The translations under genes were made by a program, and so were the position numbers. Below, in pieces: positions 44,076 to 57,117 of a stretch of DNA of 64,000 nt. The notes below the pieces were generated by a model, which had not been told where the DNA came from, searched no databases, and worked only from the letters and a program-made list of their open reading frames with translations. The number at the start of each line of letters is the position of its first letter. Position 1 is the stretch's first letter. Origin of the DNA: Cryptomeria japonica (lineage: Eukaryota; Streptophyta; Pinopsida; Cupressales; Cupressaceae); NCBI RefSeq assembly GCF_030272615.1, contig NC_081410.1:575510263-575574262 (forward strand). The letters run 5' to 3'.

Positions 44076-45595
44076 GAGAAGGAATTTTCTGATAGAGATG
44101 AGAGTGACAGTATTAGGATTTGAGGAATTGAAGACTTTGTATGATTATAACCCAGATTTTGTAGAACCTTGGAGAGCATGTAGAGAATTGATTATGGTAG
44201 ATAGAATCAAGTGGTTGGATTAATTCATTTAGGATGGGATGTTATTCAAAGGAGTTTAATTATGCATACCTAAGAGTTCTATGAGGGAGAATCTGATAAA
44301 GGAGAAACATAGTGGAGGATGAGCTGGACATTTTGGTATTGATAAAATACTAGCATCGGTGAGTGAGAAGTTGTTTTGGCACCAGATTCATAAGAATGTT
44401 AAGAGATATGTGTAAAGTTTTAGAGTTTGTCAAGTTGCAAAGGGTAGTAGTCAGAATGTGGGATTGTATAAACCTTTGACAGTACTAGTAAGACCTTGGG
44501 AGGATATAAGCATGGATTTCATACTTGGATTACCTAAAATACCAAGAGGGAATGATTATATATTTGTGGTAGTGGATAGATTATCAAAGATGACTCATTT
44601 CATACCTTGTAAGAAGACTTCAGATGCATTGCATGTAGCAGACCTATTTGTCAAGGAAGTAGTGAGATTGCATGGATTACCTAAGAGCATAGTTTCAAAA
44701 AAAGACACTAAGTTTGTTGGCTATTTTTGGAGAACGCTTTGAAAGAAGATGAAGATAGATTTGAAGTTTAGTTCTACTTTTCATCCACAGACTGATGGAC
44801 AGACATAAGTAGTTAACCAGAGCTTGGGAAATTTGTTGAGATGTTTAGTTGGAGATAAAATCAGAAGTTGGGATTTGATCCTTGCACAAGCATAGTTTGC
44901 CTACAAAAATTTAGTAAATAGGAGTACCGGAAGAACACCTTTTGGGATTGTTACTGGAGTGCATCCTAGAGGTATATAAGAATTAAGAGATATTAAGACC
45001 AGAGAAGTTCAAAAGAAGAATACTTTGTAGATCACATGCAGCCTTTCATATTCAGGTTAAGCAACATTTGGAAGATATGAACAATAAGTATAAGAAGAAG
45101 GTAGATGAGAAGAGGAGACATAAGGAATTTGAAGTTGGCAATGAAGTGATGGTATATTTGAGAAAATAAAGATTTCCGGTTGGAACTTATAACAAATTGT
45201 AGATGAAAAAGTTTGGACCTTGTAGGATTTTGAGGAAGTTCAGTTCTGAAAATGCATATGAAGTGGAGTTACAAGATAGTTTGAGTATTTCACCCATGTT
45301 AAACATTGTAGATCTTCATGAGTATCATGAACCAAAATTCAGTGAGGACAGTATTGCAGACTTGGAGAAATAGTTTCCCCAGAAGGAACCAGATTAGATT
45401 GAAGATATTTTGGATAGTAGGATTGGGTATAGTACCCAGAGCAGTCATTATAAAGAGTATCTTGTGAAGTGGAAGGACAAACCAGTTGAAGATTCATCTT
45501 GGATTTCTTAGGCAGAGGTAGATCATCTTTGTTTTCTTCTGACCCTAGCAAATTGAGAGGCTCACTTTTTCAATAACCCTAGATGTTTGATGCAG
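44076..45595 (+). pseudogene. G1 integrase and chromodomain
   Basis: The core [20 protein letters not shown] keeps the first aspartate. The second catalytic aspartate is changed: VSKKDTKF for V-S-D-R-D-T-K-F. The catalytic glutamate codon is a stop (DGQT then TAA, at about 44806). C-terminal sequence is shredded by stops, yet SHYKEYLVKWKDKPVEDSSW (about 45445-45510) is a clear chromodomain, which in the family steers integration towards methylated histone H3. Confidence 0.7.
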
Positions 45596-46199
45596 GAGCA
45601 TCCCCGGTTCATAGCAATCTTGCATCAACCAAAAACATTTCCCTTTCTATTTTTCTTTCTGTTTATTATATGCTATATTAATGGTTGCTTTTATATTTAG
45701 AAAACTTTACATTATATAGGTGATTATAGTTTTTAAATTGATAACTTACCTACCAAGCCCTTTATGAAGGATTGAAGTACATTGGGAGTTATATGATTTA
45801 TATTTTCACTAGCATCATTATTTCAAAGAATGGTGTATATTTTCCTAACTATATTCATATTCACCTAGCATGGGTTCATCGTAATGGTAAAAAAAGAACA
45901 ACATAATACCACATTAAAGAACTCCCTACAATTGACTTCATCTCAAAAATATCTCAAACTAATATAACATGGTTTTGAACATGATATATTTATCAACACA
46001 ATATTATGTGCCATTGAAAACTCTCATTTCTTCTTTTTGAATTTCCTTTCTTACACCTTGTATAATTTAAAATTTGAGCTTATAATGATTCACTTTTCAT
46101 TTGAATGTGTTCATTTTAGCATCATAAGAAGTTACCTCAAAATTGACACAAAACAACCATAAGAAGTTACCTCAAAATTTGGAATATTCAAGAGAGCTT
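45596..46199. other. Spacer, no gene seen
   Basis: AT-rich sequence between the Gypsy relic and the tandem array. No LTR could be identified. Confidence 0.3.
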
Positions 46200-47975
46200 G
46201 GGTGTAAAATAGGACCATGCCTAGCATAGATGTGCCCAACCTGACATGTTGGAATAATTTTTTTTATCCCAACGCACATAGAAAAAAGTAGGCTATCTTG
46301 CAACTTCATATTGCATGCATTTCATTACTTTTAAGGCACTCAAGATAATGCACTCGTAGGGTATGGCCTTGATAATTCGAGTAACTTGGCAAGAAAAAAG
46401 GGGCATGCCTAGCATAAACTTGTTCTCTTGGATGCATTATTTGTGCGCATGAAAAGAAGAATGAAAGTTAGGGTATATTGTGACTTCTAACTAAATGCAT
46501 TTGATGCTTTTTATGGCACCGAAAAAAATCTCACCATGACCAAATGGTTTTGAGTTTTTGAAATCTGAGAGAATTTTGGTAGAGGGTCCTAAAATGACCT
46601 CATAGGATTAGATGAATCATTTGTATGTGCCATAGTCATTGAGAAATTCTTTGTCAAAGTTTGATAATTTTCAGCTCTTAGGATACTCAAGAGAATGTGC
46701 AGGTAGGGTATGGCCCGAACGGATGACTTGGTGAAAAAAATGAGGGAATGCCTAGCATAAAACCAACCTCTTGGATGTGTAGGCACTGATGTTTATACCC
46801 ATGCTGAGTAGAATGAAAGTTAGAGTATATTAAAACTTTTGACTGAATGCATTTGATGCTTTTAGAGCACTATAAAAACTCTCACCATGACTAAATGGTT
46901 TTGAGTTTAAAAAAATTGAGAGACACTTTTGTAGAGGGTCCTAACATGACCCCATAGGATCAAACAAATATTCATGTGTGCCATGATCATTGATAAATTC
47001 TCCATCAAAGTTTGATAGTTTTTTAGCTCTTTCGTCACTCAAGAGAATGTGTTGGTAGGTTATGGCCCAGAGTGTTCGAAAAACTTGGCAAGAAAAACAA
47101 GGGTATGCCTAGCATAAAACCAACCTCCTAGATGCATAAGCATTGACGGTTTGTTCTTGTGATGACTAGAATGAAAGTTAGGGTATATTGCAACATTTGA
47201 TTGAATGTATTTGATGCTTTTAACAACACCAGAGAAACTCTCACCAGGACCAAATGGTTTTGAATCTTTAAAATTAGAGAGAGGTTTTTGTAGAGAAATG
47301 CTCCATCAAATTTTGACAGTTTTAAGCTCTTAGGACACTCAAGAGAATGCACTAGTAGGGTATGGCCTAGAGCGTTTGGGTGACTTCGCAAGCAAAATGT
47401 GGGAATGTCTAGTATAAAACCAACCTTATAGATTCCTAGGAGTTGATGGTTGTTGACCATGATGAGTAGAATGAAAGTTAGGGTATATTATAACTTTTAA
47501 TTGAATGCATTTGACGCCTTTTAGGGCATCAAAAAAACTCTCACCATGACCAAATGGTTTTGTCTCTTCAAAATATAAGAGAGGTGTTTTTATAGGGTCC
47601 TAACACGACCTTGTAGGATCAAACAGATCACTCATATGTGCCATTGATACGGATAAATGCTCCATTAAAGGTCACCAATTTTTTAGCTCTTAGGGCATTG
47701 AAGAAAATGCCTTGGTAGGGTATGGCCTGGAGTGTTTGGGTGAATTGGAAAGTAAAATAGGGGTATGCCTGACATAAAGCTAACCTCCTAGATGCATAGG
47801 TGCTAATGGTTCATGCGTACAATGAACAAAATGAAAGTTAGGGTATACTGCAACTTTTGATTGAATGCATTTGACATTTTTAGGGTAGAAAAAAACTCTC
47901 ACCATGACCAAATGGTTTTGAGTCTTCAAAATTTGAGAGATTTTTTTGTAGAGAGTACTAACACAATTTGGCATC
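46200..47975. repeat. Tandem array, ~350-bp unit, about five and a half copies
   Basis: The string CTCACCATGACCAAATGGTT recurs (with few changes) near 46530, 46881, 47239, 47539 and 47896, at spacings of about 351, 358, 300 and 358. A second anchor, ATGCCTAGCATAAAACC, recurs near 46226, 46407, 46749, 47105, 47407 and 47765, and GAATGAAAGTTAGGGTATAT recurs in step. One unit carries a ~58-bp deletion and the first is partial. Units differ by many substitutions, so the array is old. No protein-coding frame is conserved across units. Confidence 0.85.
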
Positions 47976-50900
47976 CAAAGGGGAACCTATTCATCTCTAT
48001 AAATAAAGACAATTTTGAAGATCACAACTCCATACCTGTTCGTATACATAGTAGAGTTCAGGGAAATAGGTTGGGAATAGGGGTTTGCCTTAAGTCAAAC
48101 CCTGGTTTTAGAATTAGCCATGAAATAGAAATGAAATGTAATTGAATTATAGTAATGAAGGTGATCTCCATTTGAGGGAAATGATAAATAATGTTTGACA
48201 CACTAATGTTGTACCTTTTAATAGAGTTTTGTTTGTCCCCACAAGGAATTGGGGTTTCACGAATTCTTCATAAACATAGAACATGGATGTCAACTCCAAT
48301 GCTTGAATCTTGACCTTACTTCTATTCCAATGTTTGAAAGGAGACTGATTTCTTGCTCAATTGAATTTAAATATTTGATTGCTTGAATTGATTAAATGAA
48401 TCTCTTAGGTGGTTATCAAAATGAGAAGGATAGACCTCCTTTTATACATGCTTGTTGAAAAACTTTTTAATTTTCTAATATGAGCCGACACGGGATCTAC
48501 GTTCCCACAAAAATAATGTTACCATTAAGGGGCCCAAAAATGAACCTTGATTGAGAGGACCAAGGCGCCAATGCCTAGGTACTGACCAATCATGGACCAA
48601 GAAAAGAGGGGTAGGAGATGTGCATTATGAAAATTATAAGGTATAATTTGCATGGTGTGATAAGAATCAAGGCTCCGATTAGGCCTAGAGAAATGAATGC
48701 CTAGGTGAGGGCCCAAATAAGGACAAAATTGTAAGGGAGTACAATTTAGGAGACTATAGTTTCCAATAAAAATAGGGTTTTACATTTTCTATTAGTGATT
48801 CAACAATGTAACCCTACCTCTTTAAGTAGAACACGTGCAATGAATTTCTCCAAAATATGGTAGTTAGGAATTTGTTTGAAACATAAGTTGAAACTTATAT
48901 CAGCTAGGTTGTGATACCACTCCATTTCTATTAATTGTAGATTTTCATTGTGCATTTAGTTGACTTATATATATGAGCATAAATTTCAAAACTTTTGGTG
49001 TAAAACTTAAGGATAATTTTATGCTTTAATGTGATTAATATATTTTTACCTAATCTTGATTATCTATTTTCTCTCATTTGGGATATAATGAAGTGAGATT
49101 CCAATGTAGAAATGTGACACTAGACTTGACATAAGTTCATATAATCTATGCAAAAAGGAGAAAAGAAGTTCCTTATTACTTGCTTCCTGGATCACAAGTA
49201 GCTGCTCTAGAAGGAAACCACATTTCTAGAATAGCTAACCCAATGTTTCAATTTTCAATGTTCTTAGGAAATGAGTTGATCTCCTCTTGCACAGATAATG
49301 CATTTGGAATTTTTATTGTAACAACTCCTGCTTGATTGCGACTATATTTTTAATCTTGCTTCATAATTACCAGCTTAATCAACTAATCTTCATATTTTAC
49401 CTTAGAAGTGTTCACTTCATGATTTATTCAATCACCATAGTGGTTACAACTCTATACCATCACTTATGCTTACACTCAAAGGTGGTAAGTTCCTGAGGTT
49501 AGGGCTCCCCTTAGACCTAGTCCTATGCTTCGAGGGTTCATTCTTGATGACCATGCCTATGTATCCCCTTGAGAGAAATCAAAGGCTTCCTAGTTCACCC
49601 TTTAAGGTTAAAGGAAGTTCATTCTCTCCTCTCATATGAGATCTTTAATCTCTCTTAAAACTAGGACTATTTATTAAAATTAGTCTAATAATTAATTACC
49701 ATAAATAAGTTTACAAATATACAAAATTAAACAAGAGTTGTAGCCTTTCATAATTTTTCAATTTTTCATAGAGAGAGACTTGAGCATAGATCAAGTATGT
49801 ACAATATGAATAGCTCATACATATCAAATATACATAATGATTAACTCTAATATATGCCACATATACATAGTGAGAGATTGATACATCCGCAATGGCTAAC
49901 TATTACTTTCCCATAGTGCATGTAAGACCTTGCCTCATTAAAGAGTAATGGAACCTTAATTGCCAAATACATCTTGACTAGTTAGATTCAAAATAATTAA
50001 TAAGTGGTTATGTGATTATTCTATTGGTTATATTCTTATGCGTGCATCTTATTCTTTGAAGTATCTCAATTAAGGGATTTCTAGCTCTCATATCTTATTA
50101 TATATTTCACACTTTAGTGTTGCTACCTAGTTAAATAATTGTACTATAAAGCTCTATATTTACAAATGCATCTTATAAATCATGTATGAACTAATTCCAT
50201 CATTAAATTTGAATGTTGAATAACTAGTCTAGCTAAGAGTTAAAATATGTTAAATATATATGTTGAATTTGAATAATTAATAATATTCTCAACCTCCAAT
50301 GGTAGATAATAGTAGTAAAGGTGGAGGTTTCAAAAGTAATTCCATGTGAGGATAGACAATTGCAATCAAGTGGATAATTGTGGTGCACTTGCCAAGCCAA
50401 GGAGGAAACAATGGGTAAGTAGTAGAGATGAGTAGAATAAGTTGAGATAATTATTTGATTTATTTATAGTTATAATGAAGGAATTTAGACTAAAAACTAA
50501 TGATTTATATCATTGAAGTATAACCATATTGATATATTGGATTGACATATTATGATGATGACTAAAATGTAGGGAACTATACCAGGAAAAGGGTAAATCA
50601 TCTATACGGAAACTAAACACCTTGTTACAAAGTTACATTTTGTGAGCCCTATATGACCTAGAAGGTAATTAGGATTATTCTTGTGTAATTATGGTTGGAG
50701 GGGATTATTATTGTGGTTTATATGTAAGGGTGTTTTGTGAGGGCACTAAATGTGAAACCTTATTATTTAAGTGTACAAGAAAGGCTTAGGATTAGTAATT
50801 CAAATTGAGTGTATTTATCCATGCGTAATGTTCAATCTGAAATTATTTAACTTAATTTTTATTTTACACAATAGTATGTATATTTACTTTAAAAGTCATA

Positions 50901-51799
50901 CATTACTGGGAAGTATAAGAACAACAGAAGTTTAGTGAAATAGATGTGTGTTAGAATTGGCATGGATTAAGAGCATCTGCATTGTTCTTCATTCTTAATG
51001 TATTTATCATTAATCATAGTTTTTAATGAATTTAGTATCCGTTAAACATCTGCAAATTTAATAATAACACTACCAGTTTCAAATAATATATTGGTAAAAG
51101 AGTTAATAGTTAATTTTGAAAGTAGTTGTACTAATAATGAAACACATAATAAGAGAAGGATAGTATTATTAATTTTAGAGATAGAGTCTAATAATGAAAC
51201 ACATAATAAGAGAAGGATAGTACTATTAATTCTGGAGATAGTAGTGAGAGGTGTGCATTAAGATTACCCTTCCAAAAAAACTACTAGCGCGCTTGCAGAA
51301 AGAAGAATGGAGTGGAACTAGAGAAACCAGAGAATCTAGAGGTCCCATAGAAATCAGAGGTATCAGAGCAACAACAGTTTTAAGAGGAGTGATCAGAGAT
51401 GGAACTGGGTAGGCCTTCCTTCATGTTCAATTAGGCTCGACACCTCCTTCAGTCGTAGCTCTGCATGCTCTTGACGAGCAAAAGAACAAAATCTTTAAGA
51501 AAACAAGAATACTAAAGAACTAAACTACAATAGTTTGAAATGGCAGAACCATGGAAAGCCTTGAAATGTTTTTTTTTCTCAACACCCAAGGTCTCTCCCT
51601 TCCCAGAATGATGTTTCTTCTAAGTTCCCTAGCTTAAATTCTTGGGCAAGCAAAGTGGAAATAGGTCCAAATAGCATTCCTCTTCAAACTAGGAAGCCCA
51701 ACTTTGCTCCATCCAAAGAGGTCCTTTCCTTCCAAAAATTGACTCAATCTTAGCGCCTTCATTCCCACTTCAGGGCTCTGAGAGAACCACCTAGTCGCA
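47976..51799. other. Intergenic, no gene recognised
   Basis: AT-rich with scattered short frames and no recognised domains, RNA genes or element ends. A ~50-bp direct repeat occurs near 51135-51240 (AATGAAACACATAATAAGAG, twice). Parts of 48000-48800 and 49480-49680 have the texture of old LTRs, but no boundaries could be shown. Confidence 0.3.
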
Positions 51800-53391
51800 G
51801 AGATCATGGGGTTTTGGGTTTCAGAAATTCCTTTCCTCCTTGGCAAGTTCCCCCTTTCAATCATAAGCACCAAAAATGGAATAGGAAAGGCATGGGGAGT
51901 AAGCTTTTTGTCCTTCCTTCAGATTCTCTAAACCCAACAATTTCTCATCTCAAGGAGAATGCCCTTTTTGCTCAATGGTGTGGCTGTCAAGGGGATAGCA
52001 AAGAAATCATGTTCTGGTGGACTTGCTCTTTCCTAGGAATGATCTAAATCAGACCATTGCAGGTTGATTTTTTCTTTTTAGAATGTGTAGATTCTATGCT
52101 GAAAGATGATATCATTAATGGTAGCCCTCTCTTTTTCCAGGGCTTAACCTTTCATATCTTAGACTGGAAACCGGGCTTTGACCCAACTAATCACAAATTT
52201 CAGAAATCTCCAGTATGGCTTCTCTAGTTGGTCTTTCATCAGAGTTTTGGTGTTCGGAAGCCCTTTTGATGATAGGAGATGCTTTAGGATCTCTAGTGGG
52301 TATTGAGGAAGACTTCCTGAATGGACTTAAGGGGGATGTGGCTAACATCTATGTGGAAATAGATTTAAAACAAGGCTTTTATAGTGAATTAGAGATGATC
52401 TCAGAGGTGGGTAGATGGAAGCAGAAATTTCAGAGACTGGGAAATGCGACTCCTGGTAAATGAAGCATTCAAAATCAAATAGTCTGCAACTTCTCTATGG
52501 CTACAGCTAGAGGTGCAATCTATCCCCTTCAAACAGTTGTTGTTCTAAAAAATGATGAAATGAATCTTACCATGAAGAACAAGGGATTGGTGTCTCCAAC
52601 AGAACTGCCTGTTCTAGATGTTGTTCTAAAAAATGATGAAATGAACCTTCACATGGAGAACAAGGGATTGACGTCTCCAATAGAATCGCCTATTCCTACA
52701 GCCTCATGCTATATTCAAACTCCAAGGCCCTCTCGGCTATCAAATGATTTGATTGTAAACTTGAAATCTTAGTCACTCCTAGGTTATGGTTATCCCTCTT
52801 CTCCCCACCCTCCTCCATCCTTTCCCCTGCTCATCCTGTCTTTGATTTTTAAGATCCAAAGCAACAAGATTGTGAGGAGTCTATTTGGCCAAAATAAAAC
52901 CCCTTCTTTGATTAGGGGAGCCTTCAATATATTTTCTCAAAATCCCAGAAAGGTTTAAAAAAGTAAGAACAAAGTTAGGTGAAAGCGAGTAGGTGGTGCT
53001 CCAGTTTTAATAGAACCAAACAAAGGTAAACTTATGCCTCTAGATAACATTTTATAGGAGGATGATGTTATTGCTAAAGACATAAAAGCATACATGGAGG
53101 TTGAAGATGATCTCTCTCTTTTAGGTGGAAAGGCGTCTCTAGTAAAAGTCCAAACCAATTTGCCTCTTAGCCCTCTTCATTCCCCCTTGGAGCTCACCTC
53201 AAAGGAACTTTCTGATTGCTCGACCTCCCCATTAAATGATCTTCTATCACCAAAAAAATGCTTCAATCTTTCGACTGAACTCCCTAATCCTCTCACAGTG
53301 TCATCTTCCTTTATGCCACATGATTTGGATATGCACCTTGATCAAAAGACTTAGAGACTTCTTCATAATTATATGATTGATGATGAGGATA
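51800..53391 (+). pseudogene. LINE-3 ORF1 relic with DUF4283 domain
   Basis: Plus-strand pieces in changing frames: NALFAQWCGCQGDSKEIMFW, FFQGLTFHILDWKPGFDPTN, HKFQKSPVW, then (52215-52463) LVGLSSEFWCSEALLMIGDA and NIYVEIDL, the DUF4283 pattern of plant LINE ORF1. A 40-residue duplicated segment follows (VVLKNDEMNL ... NKGL, twice, 52530-52700). The ORF1 tail breaks off at about 53391, where the Gypsy G2 LTR starts. ORF2 is not in the window. It is a different LINE copy from LINE-2. Confidence 0.6.
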
Positions 53392-55035
53392 TGTGGTGCA
53401 GAGCACCTAGCTCAAAGTTGTCTTTTCTTGCATTTTAGATTTTTTGTGTGATTTCAAGTTATTTTGTGTTCTAATAAGGTGGAAGAAAACCTATGATGCT
53501 TTTTGAAGCCATAGTTTGGTTGTCCACACTTTTGTTGTGCTCAGGATCCAAAATTATCATTATCCTAAAATGTTGTCAAAATGTCAATTTTTGGTTTGTA
53601 CTAGGTGGATGCCTAGAAACTTGATAGAATGTTTGGAAATGGTTTAAATCCATTGTGGGATGCCATTTGAGTTATGTTTCAGACCTTGAGATCCTTGGAG
53701 TGTGTTTTTGCAGTCATAGGTAAAAGTTGTCAAAAATTGGTCATGACAACTTTTGCATCTTTACGCAAAAGTTGTCCATGAAGGAAATGGAATTGGAAGT
53801 TGGTTGGAACCAAACTAAAATGGTGTATAAAACCTTCTAATCATCTCCAATAACAGGTTAATCAACTTTTGGTTTGCATTCAATTCATTTGCCAAGGGTT
53901 TCCTATGCTTTTTCTCAAGTTTGGACTGCTTTTTTCTTCGAATTTTTGCTTTTGTATGACTTGTATGGTCTGGTACAGTGTTCATAGTAGTAGAGGAAGT
54001 AATTAATTTGTTTTATATTTCCAACAAGTATAATATGAAGGTCTGAAGTGCTTTGGATCAAAACTTATCACTATTTTTGTAAAGTTGCTCACAAACCCTT
54101 GAAACTTGGGGTTTTGATTGTAAAAATGCGTTGTACCTGAGCATCCACGAATGGCACAAGTTTCAATATATTGGATGGCTTGGGTAGTCTCTATAAATAG
54201 TTTTAGAGTAGTTTTTTTATGTTTTTACAGGCCATAAGGAGGAGAATGGGTGAGATGAATAACACACAAGCTTGTAGCTAGTGTGTGGGGGCATCAGAGA
54301 TTGCTCATTTTCAGTGCCATGGAGAAGTAAAACCCTAGGAAACCATAGTGTTTTGGAAAGGTCTATGAGTGTACTAAAATAATCCAAGTTTTTTTGGGTT
54401 GGTGATTGTTACTGGTGAAGAGTTTGAACCACATCTTCCAAAACTGCCTGGAAGCCCTAAACCCCTTAAAAATAGCTCTTTTTCAGTAACCCTAGTTGTA
54501 TGACAAACCCAGATGGGAAAATGAGTGATCTTGTTTAAAATTCCAAATGGGTATCTGAATATGTAAAAATATCTAGGCATTGTTAGGAAAATTTGGTGAA
54601 AAAGGCCAAAAAACAATCCAAGAAGGGCTAGTCAATTAGGCCTAATAGCAGCCGGTAGAAGCAAGTTGAAAGCCTAGGGCTTGGGAGGAAGGTGCAGACA
54701 TTGTCAATGCATAAAATGACATTTAACATACCTACGCAACATAACCATAACCTTTAAACATGCTGTTAGAGTGAAAATCCTTGGTGGAGGTCTTTGAAGC
54801 CTAGTTGGAGCTTTGAAAACCTAGTAGGAGACCATCTCAAAATCAGAGATTTGGGTCAGAACCAATAAGAAACCTCAAGAGGCTATACCTAGGAGGAAAG
54901 CCAATAGATTTTAGGCCTTGGAGGTCTAAGGAGTTTACCCTAACAAGTTACCTTGGAGGAGCTTGAGTAGAAGGATGAGTTGAGGAGTTGGGGTGAGTAA
55001 GGGTGAATTGGAGAGCTAGGCACAAGACCTCTGCA
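53392..55035 (+). repeat. G2 5' LTR
   Basis: Right end is firm: ...CTCTGCA followed six bases on by the primer site. Left end, TGTGGTGCAGAGCACC at 53392, is chosen because LINE homology stops there and it begins with TG; it cannot be checked without the 3' LTR. About 1.64 kb. An inverted pair AAAAGTTGTC / GACAACTTTTGC lies near 53720-53770. Confidence 0.6.
53826..53832 (+). promoter_or_regulatory. Likely TATA box in G2 LTR
   Basis: TATAAAA in the first third of the LTR, the only good match in a plausible position. Confidence 0.4.
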
Positions 55036-55041
55036 TCAGAG

Positions 55042-55054
55042 TGGTATCAGAGCC
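55042..55054 (+). other. G2 primer binding site
   Basis: TGGTATCAGAGCC, the complement of plant initiator tRNA-Met, directly after the LTR. Confidence 0.85.
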
Positions 55055-55075
55055 ATTCTTTGAAAGATTTGGTGC

Positions 55076-56178
55076 ATGTCAGATTGTGAAGAATCAAAAG
55101 CAAGTTCAATGCCTCCAAAGGCAATGACTCCAAAAGCCATTCGACAGATGGTGGTAGAGATGATAGAAGGATTGAAGGATACAAAAGGCAGCAGAGGAAC
55201 TAGAGAGGCAAAGAAGGAGAAGGGAAAGGTTAAGACAGAATGGGGTGATGAGACTGATGAAGAAGTGGAAGATGGAGAGGAACCATCAATAATAGCTACG
55301 CCTCAAGACCAAAAGTTATTGATGCAATCAAATCCATTTCTAAGGACAATCTGGATGGATTACCCACATATGGAGGAAACCTCAATGGAGAAGAGTTGCT
55401 AGATTGGATATAAGCTCTCAATAATCATTTTGATTACAAAGAGGTAGCAGAAGAGAAAAGAGTTAATGTGGCCAAATCAAGAATGAGAGGATCAACATTG
55501 GTTTGGTGGAATATGTTGCAAGAAGAAAGGATACATGAAGGCAAAAATAAGATAACTTCATGGGAGCATATGGAGATCAGACTTAAGGAACAATTCCTTC
55601 CAGGAGATTATGAAGTTCAAATTCATAAGAGACTACAAAATCTGAAACAAAGGGAGCTAGATGTCAATTCTTACACGAAGGAATTCCATAAACTAAGTCT
55701 CAGAGCTAAGAAGCATGAGAATGAGGTAGAGAAATTGGCTAGATACATGAGTGGATTGAGACAAAATATACAAGATGAAATTAGTATCCTTACTCCTGAT
55801 ACCGTTCATAAGTGTTTTCAGTTAGCATTAAGGGAAGAAGACAAAATCAAGAGGAGGAGTGAAGAAAATCAAAAGTTTAGAGGTGGCAGATCCTTTAGAG
55901 GAAGGGGAACTTTTAGTAGAGGACAACAAACATCAAGGAATGAAGAAAACTCAAGGCAAGAAGGTGGCGGAGACTCTTCAAGGGGGCCATTTAGAGGATC
56001 CTATAGAGGAAGAAACAATTCTATGGGAAAATTTGGACGCTTGGGAAGAGGAAATTTAGTTTTCACTGGTAGATGTTACAATTGTAATCAAGTTGGCCAC
56101 ACAATGGGAAGGTGTCCGGAGAAAGCAACCAGCTCTTCACACTCATACATGGGTGAGAGAATAAGACAATTAGTGTAG
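55076..56178 (+). pseudogene. G2 gag
   Basis: An ATG at 55076 starts a frame that shifts near 55315. The second piece is read from before 55410, has a stop in DWI-stop-ALNNHF, then is open from 55468: RMRGSTLVWWNMLQEERIHE, LKEQFLPGDYEVQIHKRLQN, SYTKEFHKLSLRA. An R/G-rich tail (RGGRSFRGRGTFSRG) leads to an intact zinc knuckle CYNCNQVGHTMGRC. It ends at a single TAG (56176-56178) with the protease following in the same frame, as in a gag-pol fusion with one nonsense mutation. Confidence 0.8.
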
Positions 56179-56545
56179 GAAGAAGACAATCAAAGTGTGT
56201 CTTCCCCTCTCAGCAAGGCAGGCCTAGTGACAAATGGTGAAAGTATAATGCTAAGAAGGTCTTTGTTGAAGATTCCTCAAGCTCAAGAGCCACCACAAAG
56301 GAAGAGTTTGTTTAGAACAACTTGTAAGTATCAAGGCAAGATTTGTAAAGTGATTGTAGACTCAAGTTCAAGTGAGAATATAGTTTCAACTAAAATGGTG
56401 GATAAACTCAAGTTAAAGAGGTTGCCACATCTCACTCCCTACAAGGTGTCATGGCTCAACCGGGGCCAATATGTCTTAGTTGATGAGAAAGCATGGGTAG
56501 ACTATGAGATTGGTGAGTATAAGGACAAGATTTTATGTGATATAT
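56179..56545 (+). pseudogene. G2 aspartic protease, interrupted by Copia-3
   Basis: CKYQGKICKVIVDSSSSENI: the catalytic D-S-G has become D-S-S. The domain continues to KDKILCDIL at 56545, where Copia-3 is inserted. The rest of the domain, PMDAFHLFLGCPWQFD, lies at 61526-61575 in the same frame, followed by one stop. Confidence 0.8.
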
Positions 56546-56975
56546 TGTTAGGGTTTCAAGCAGATTCGAAGCAAATATGAACTAACAATTATATGTATAT
56601 TTAAACACAAAAAATAAAGAAATAAAATAGGACACAGATAACACAGAGATTTAACGTGGTTCACCCAGAATGGGTTACGTCCACCATACATAGCCGTCCA
56701 ATCTTTCTTATTATCCAGCAAAAATAGTACATCAACCTTACAATGCCTTAAACATACCAGCTGCTTATAACATGCATTTTTAGGGCAACAAACAAAGTCG
56801 ATCTTTTTAGGGTTTTATTACAATGTCGGTTTTCATCAATGAAAAATGACAAAAAAAAATTTCTCGAGGGCTGCCGTCCCTGAACCCCTGCCCAGGGCCC
56901 AGCTCGGCCCCAGACCCTGACGAGGATACATGTTGAGTGTATAGTACTTCGTTGATTAGTCACCACATTTCAACA
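56546..56975 (-). repeat. Copia-3 3' LTR
   Basis: 430 bp with TGTTGAAATG...CTAACA ends in element orientation. Confidence 0.9.
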
Positions 56976-56988
56976 ATCTCCCACTTGG
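56976..56988 (-). other. Copia-3 polypurine tract
   Basis: CCAAGTGGGAGAT on the minus strand directly before the 3' LTR. Confidence 0.8.
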
Positions 56989-57117
56989 AGACTGATACTA
57001 CACGACACCACTGTACATGCAACATCCGCTGGATAAAACACTAGGACTTAACTGGTATAAATTCCATAATTATCAATCAAGAAGACCAACAGAAACTGAT
57101 GAAGAAATTAGCTTCTC

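Larger units (their letters stand above)
41019..45595 (+). mobile_element. Gypsy G1, chromodomain-type relic without LTRs
   Basis: Order gag, protease, RT, RNase H, integrase, chromodomain: a chromovirus of the Ty3/Gypsy group. More than twenty nonsense codons and several frameshifts. No primer site or intact LTR was found on either side. Confidence 0.75.

Noticed and set aside
46200-47975. Regularly spaced repeats as a CRISPR-like array
   Set aside because: The units are ~350-bp tandem copies that diverge along their whole length, with no short repeats and unique spacers, in plant DNA.
48525-48716. Short minus-strand frame in the 48-kb spacer
   Set aside because: No domain, no conserved neighbours, chance length.
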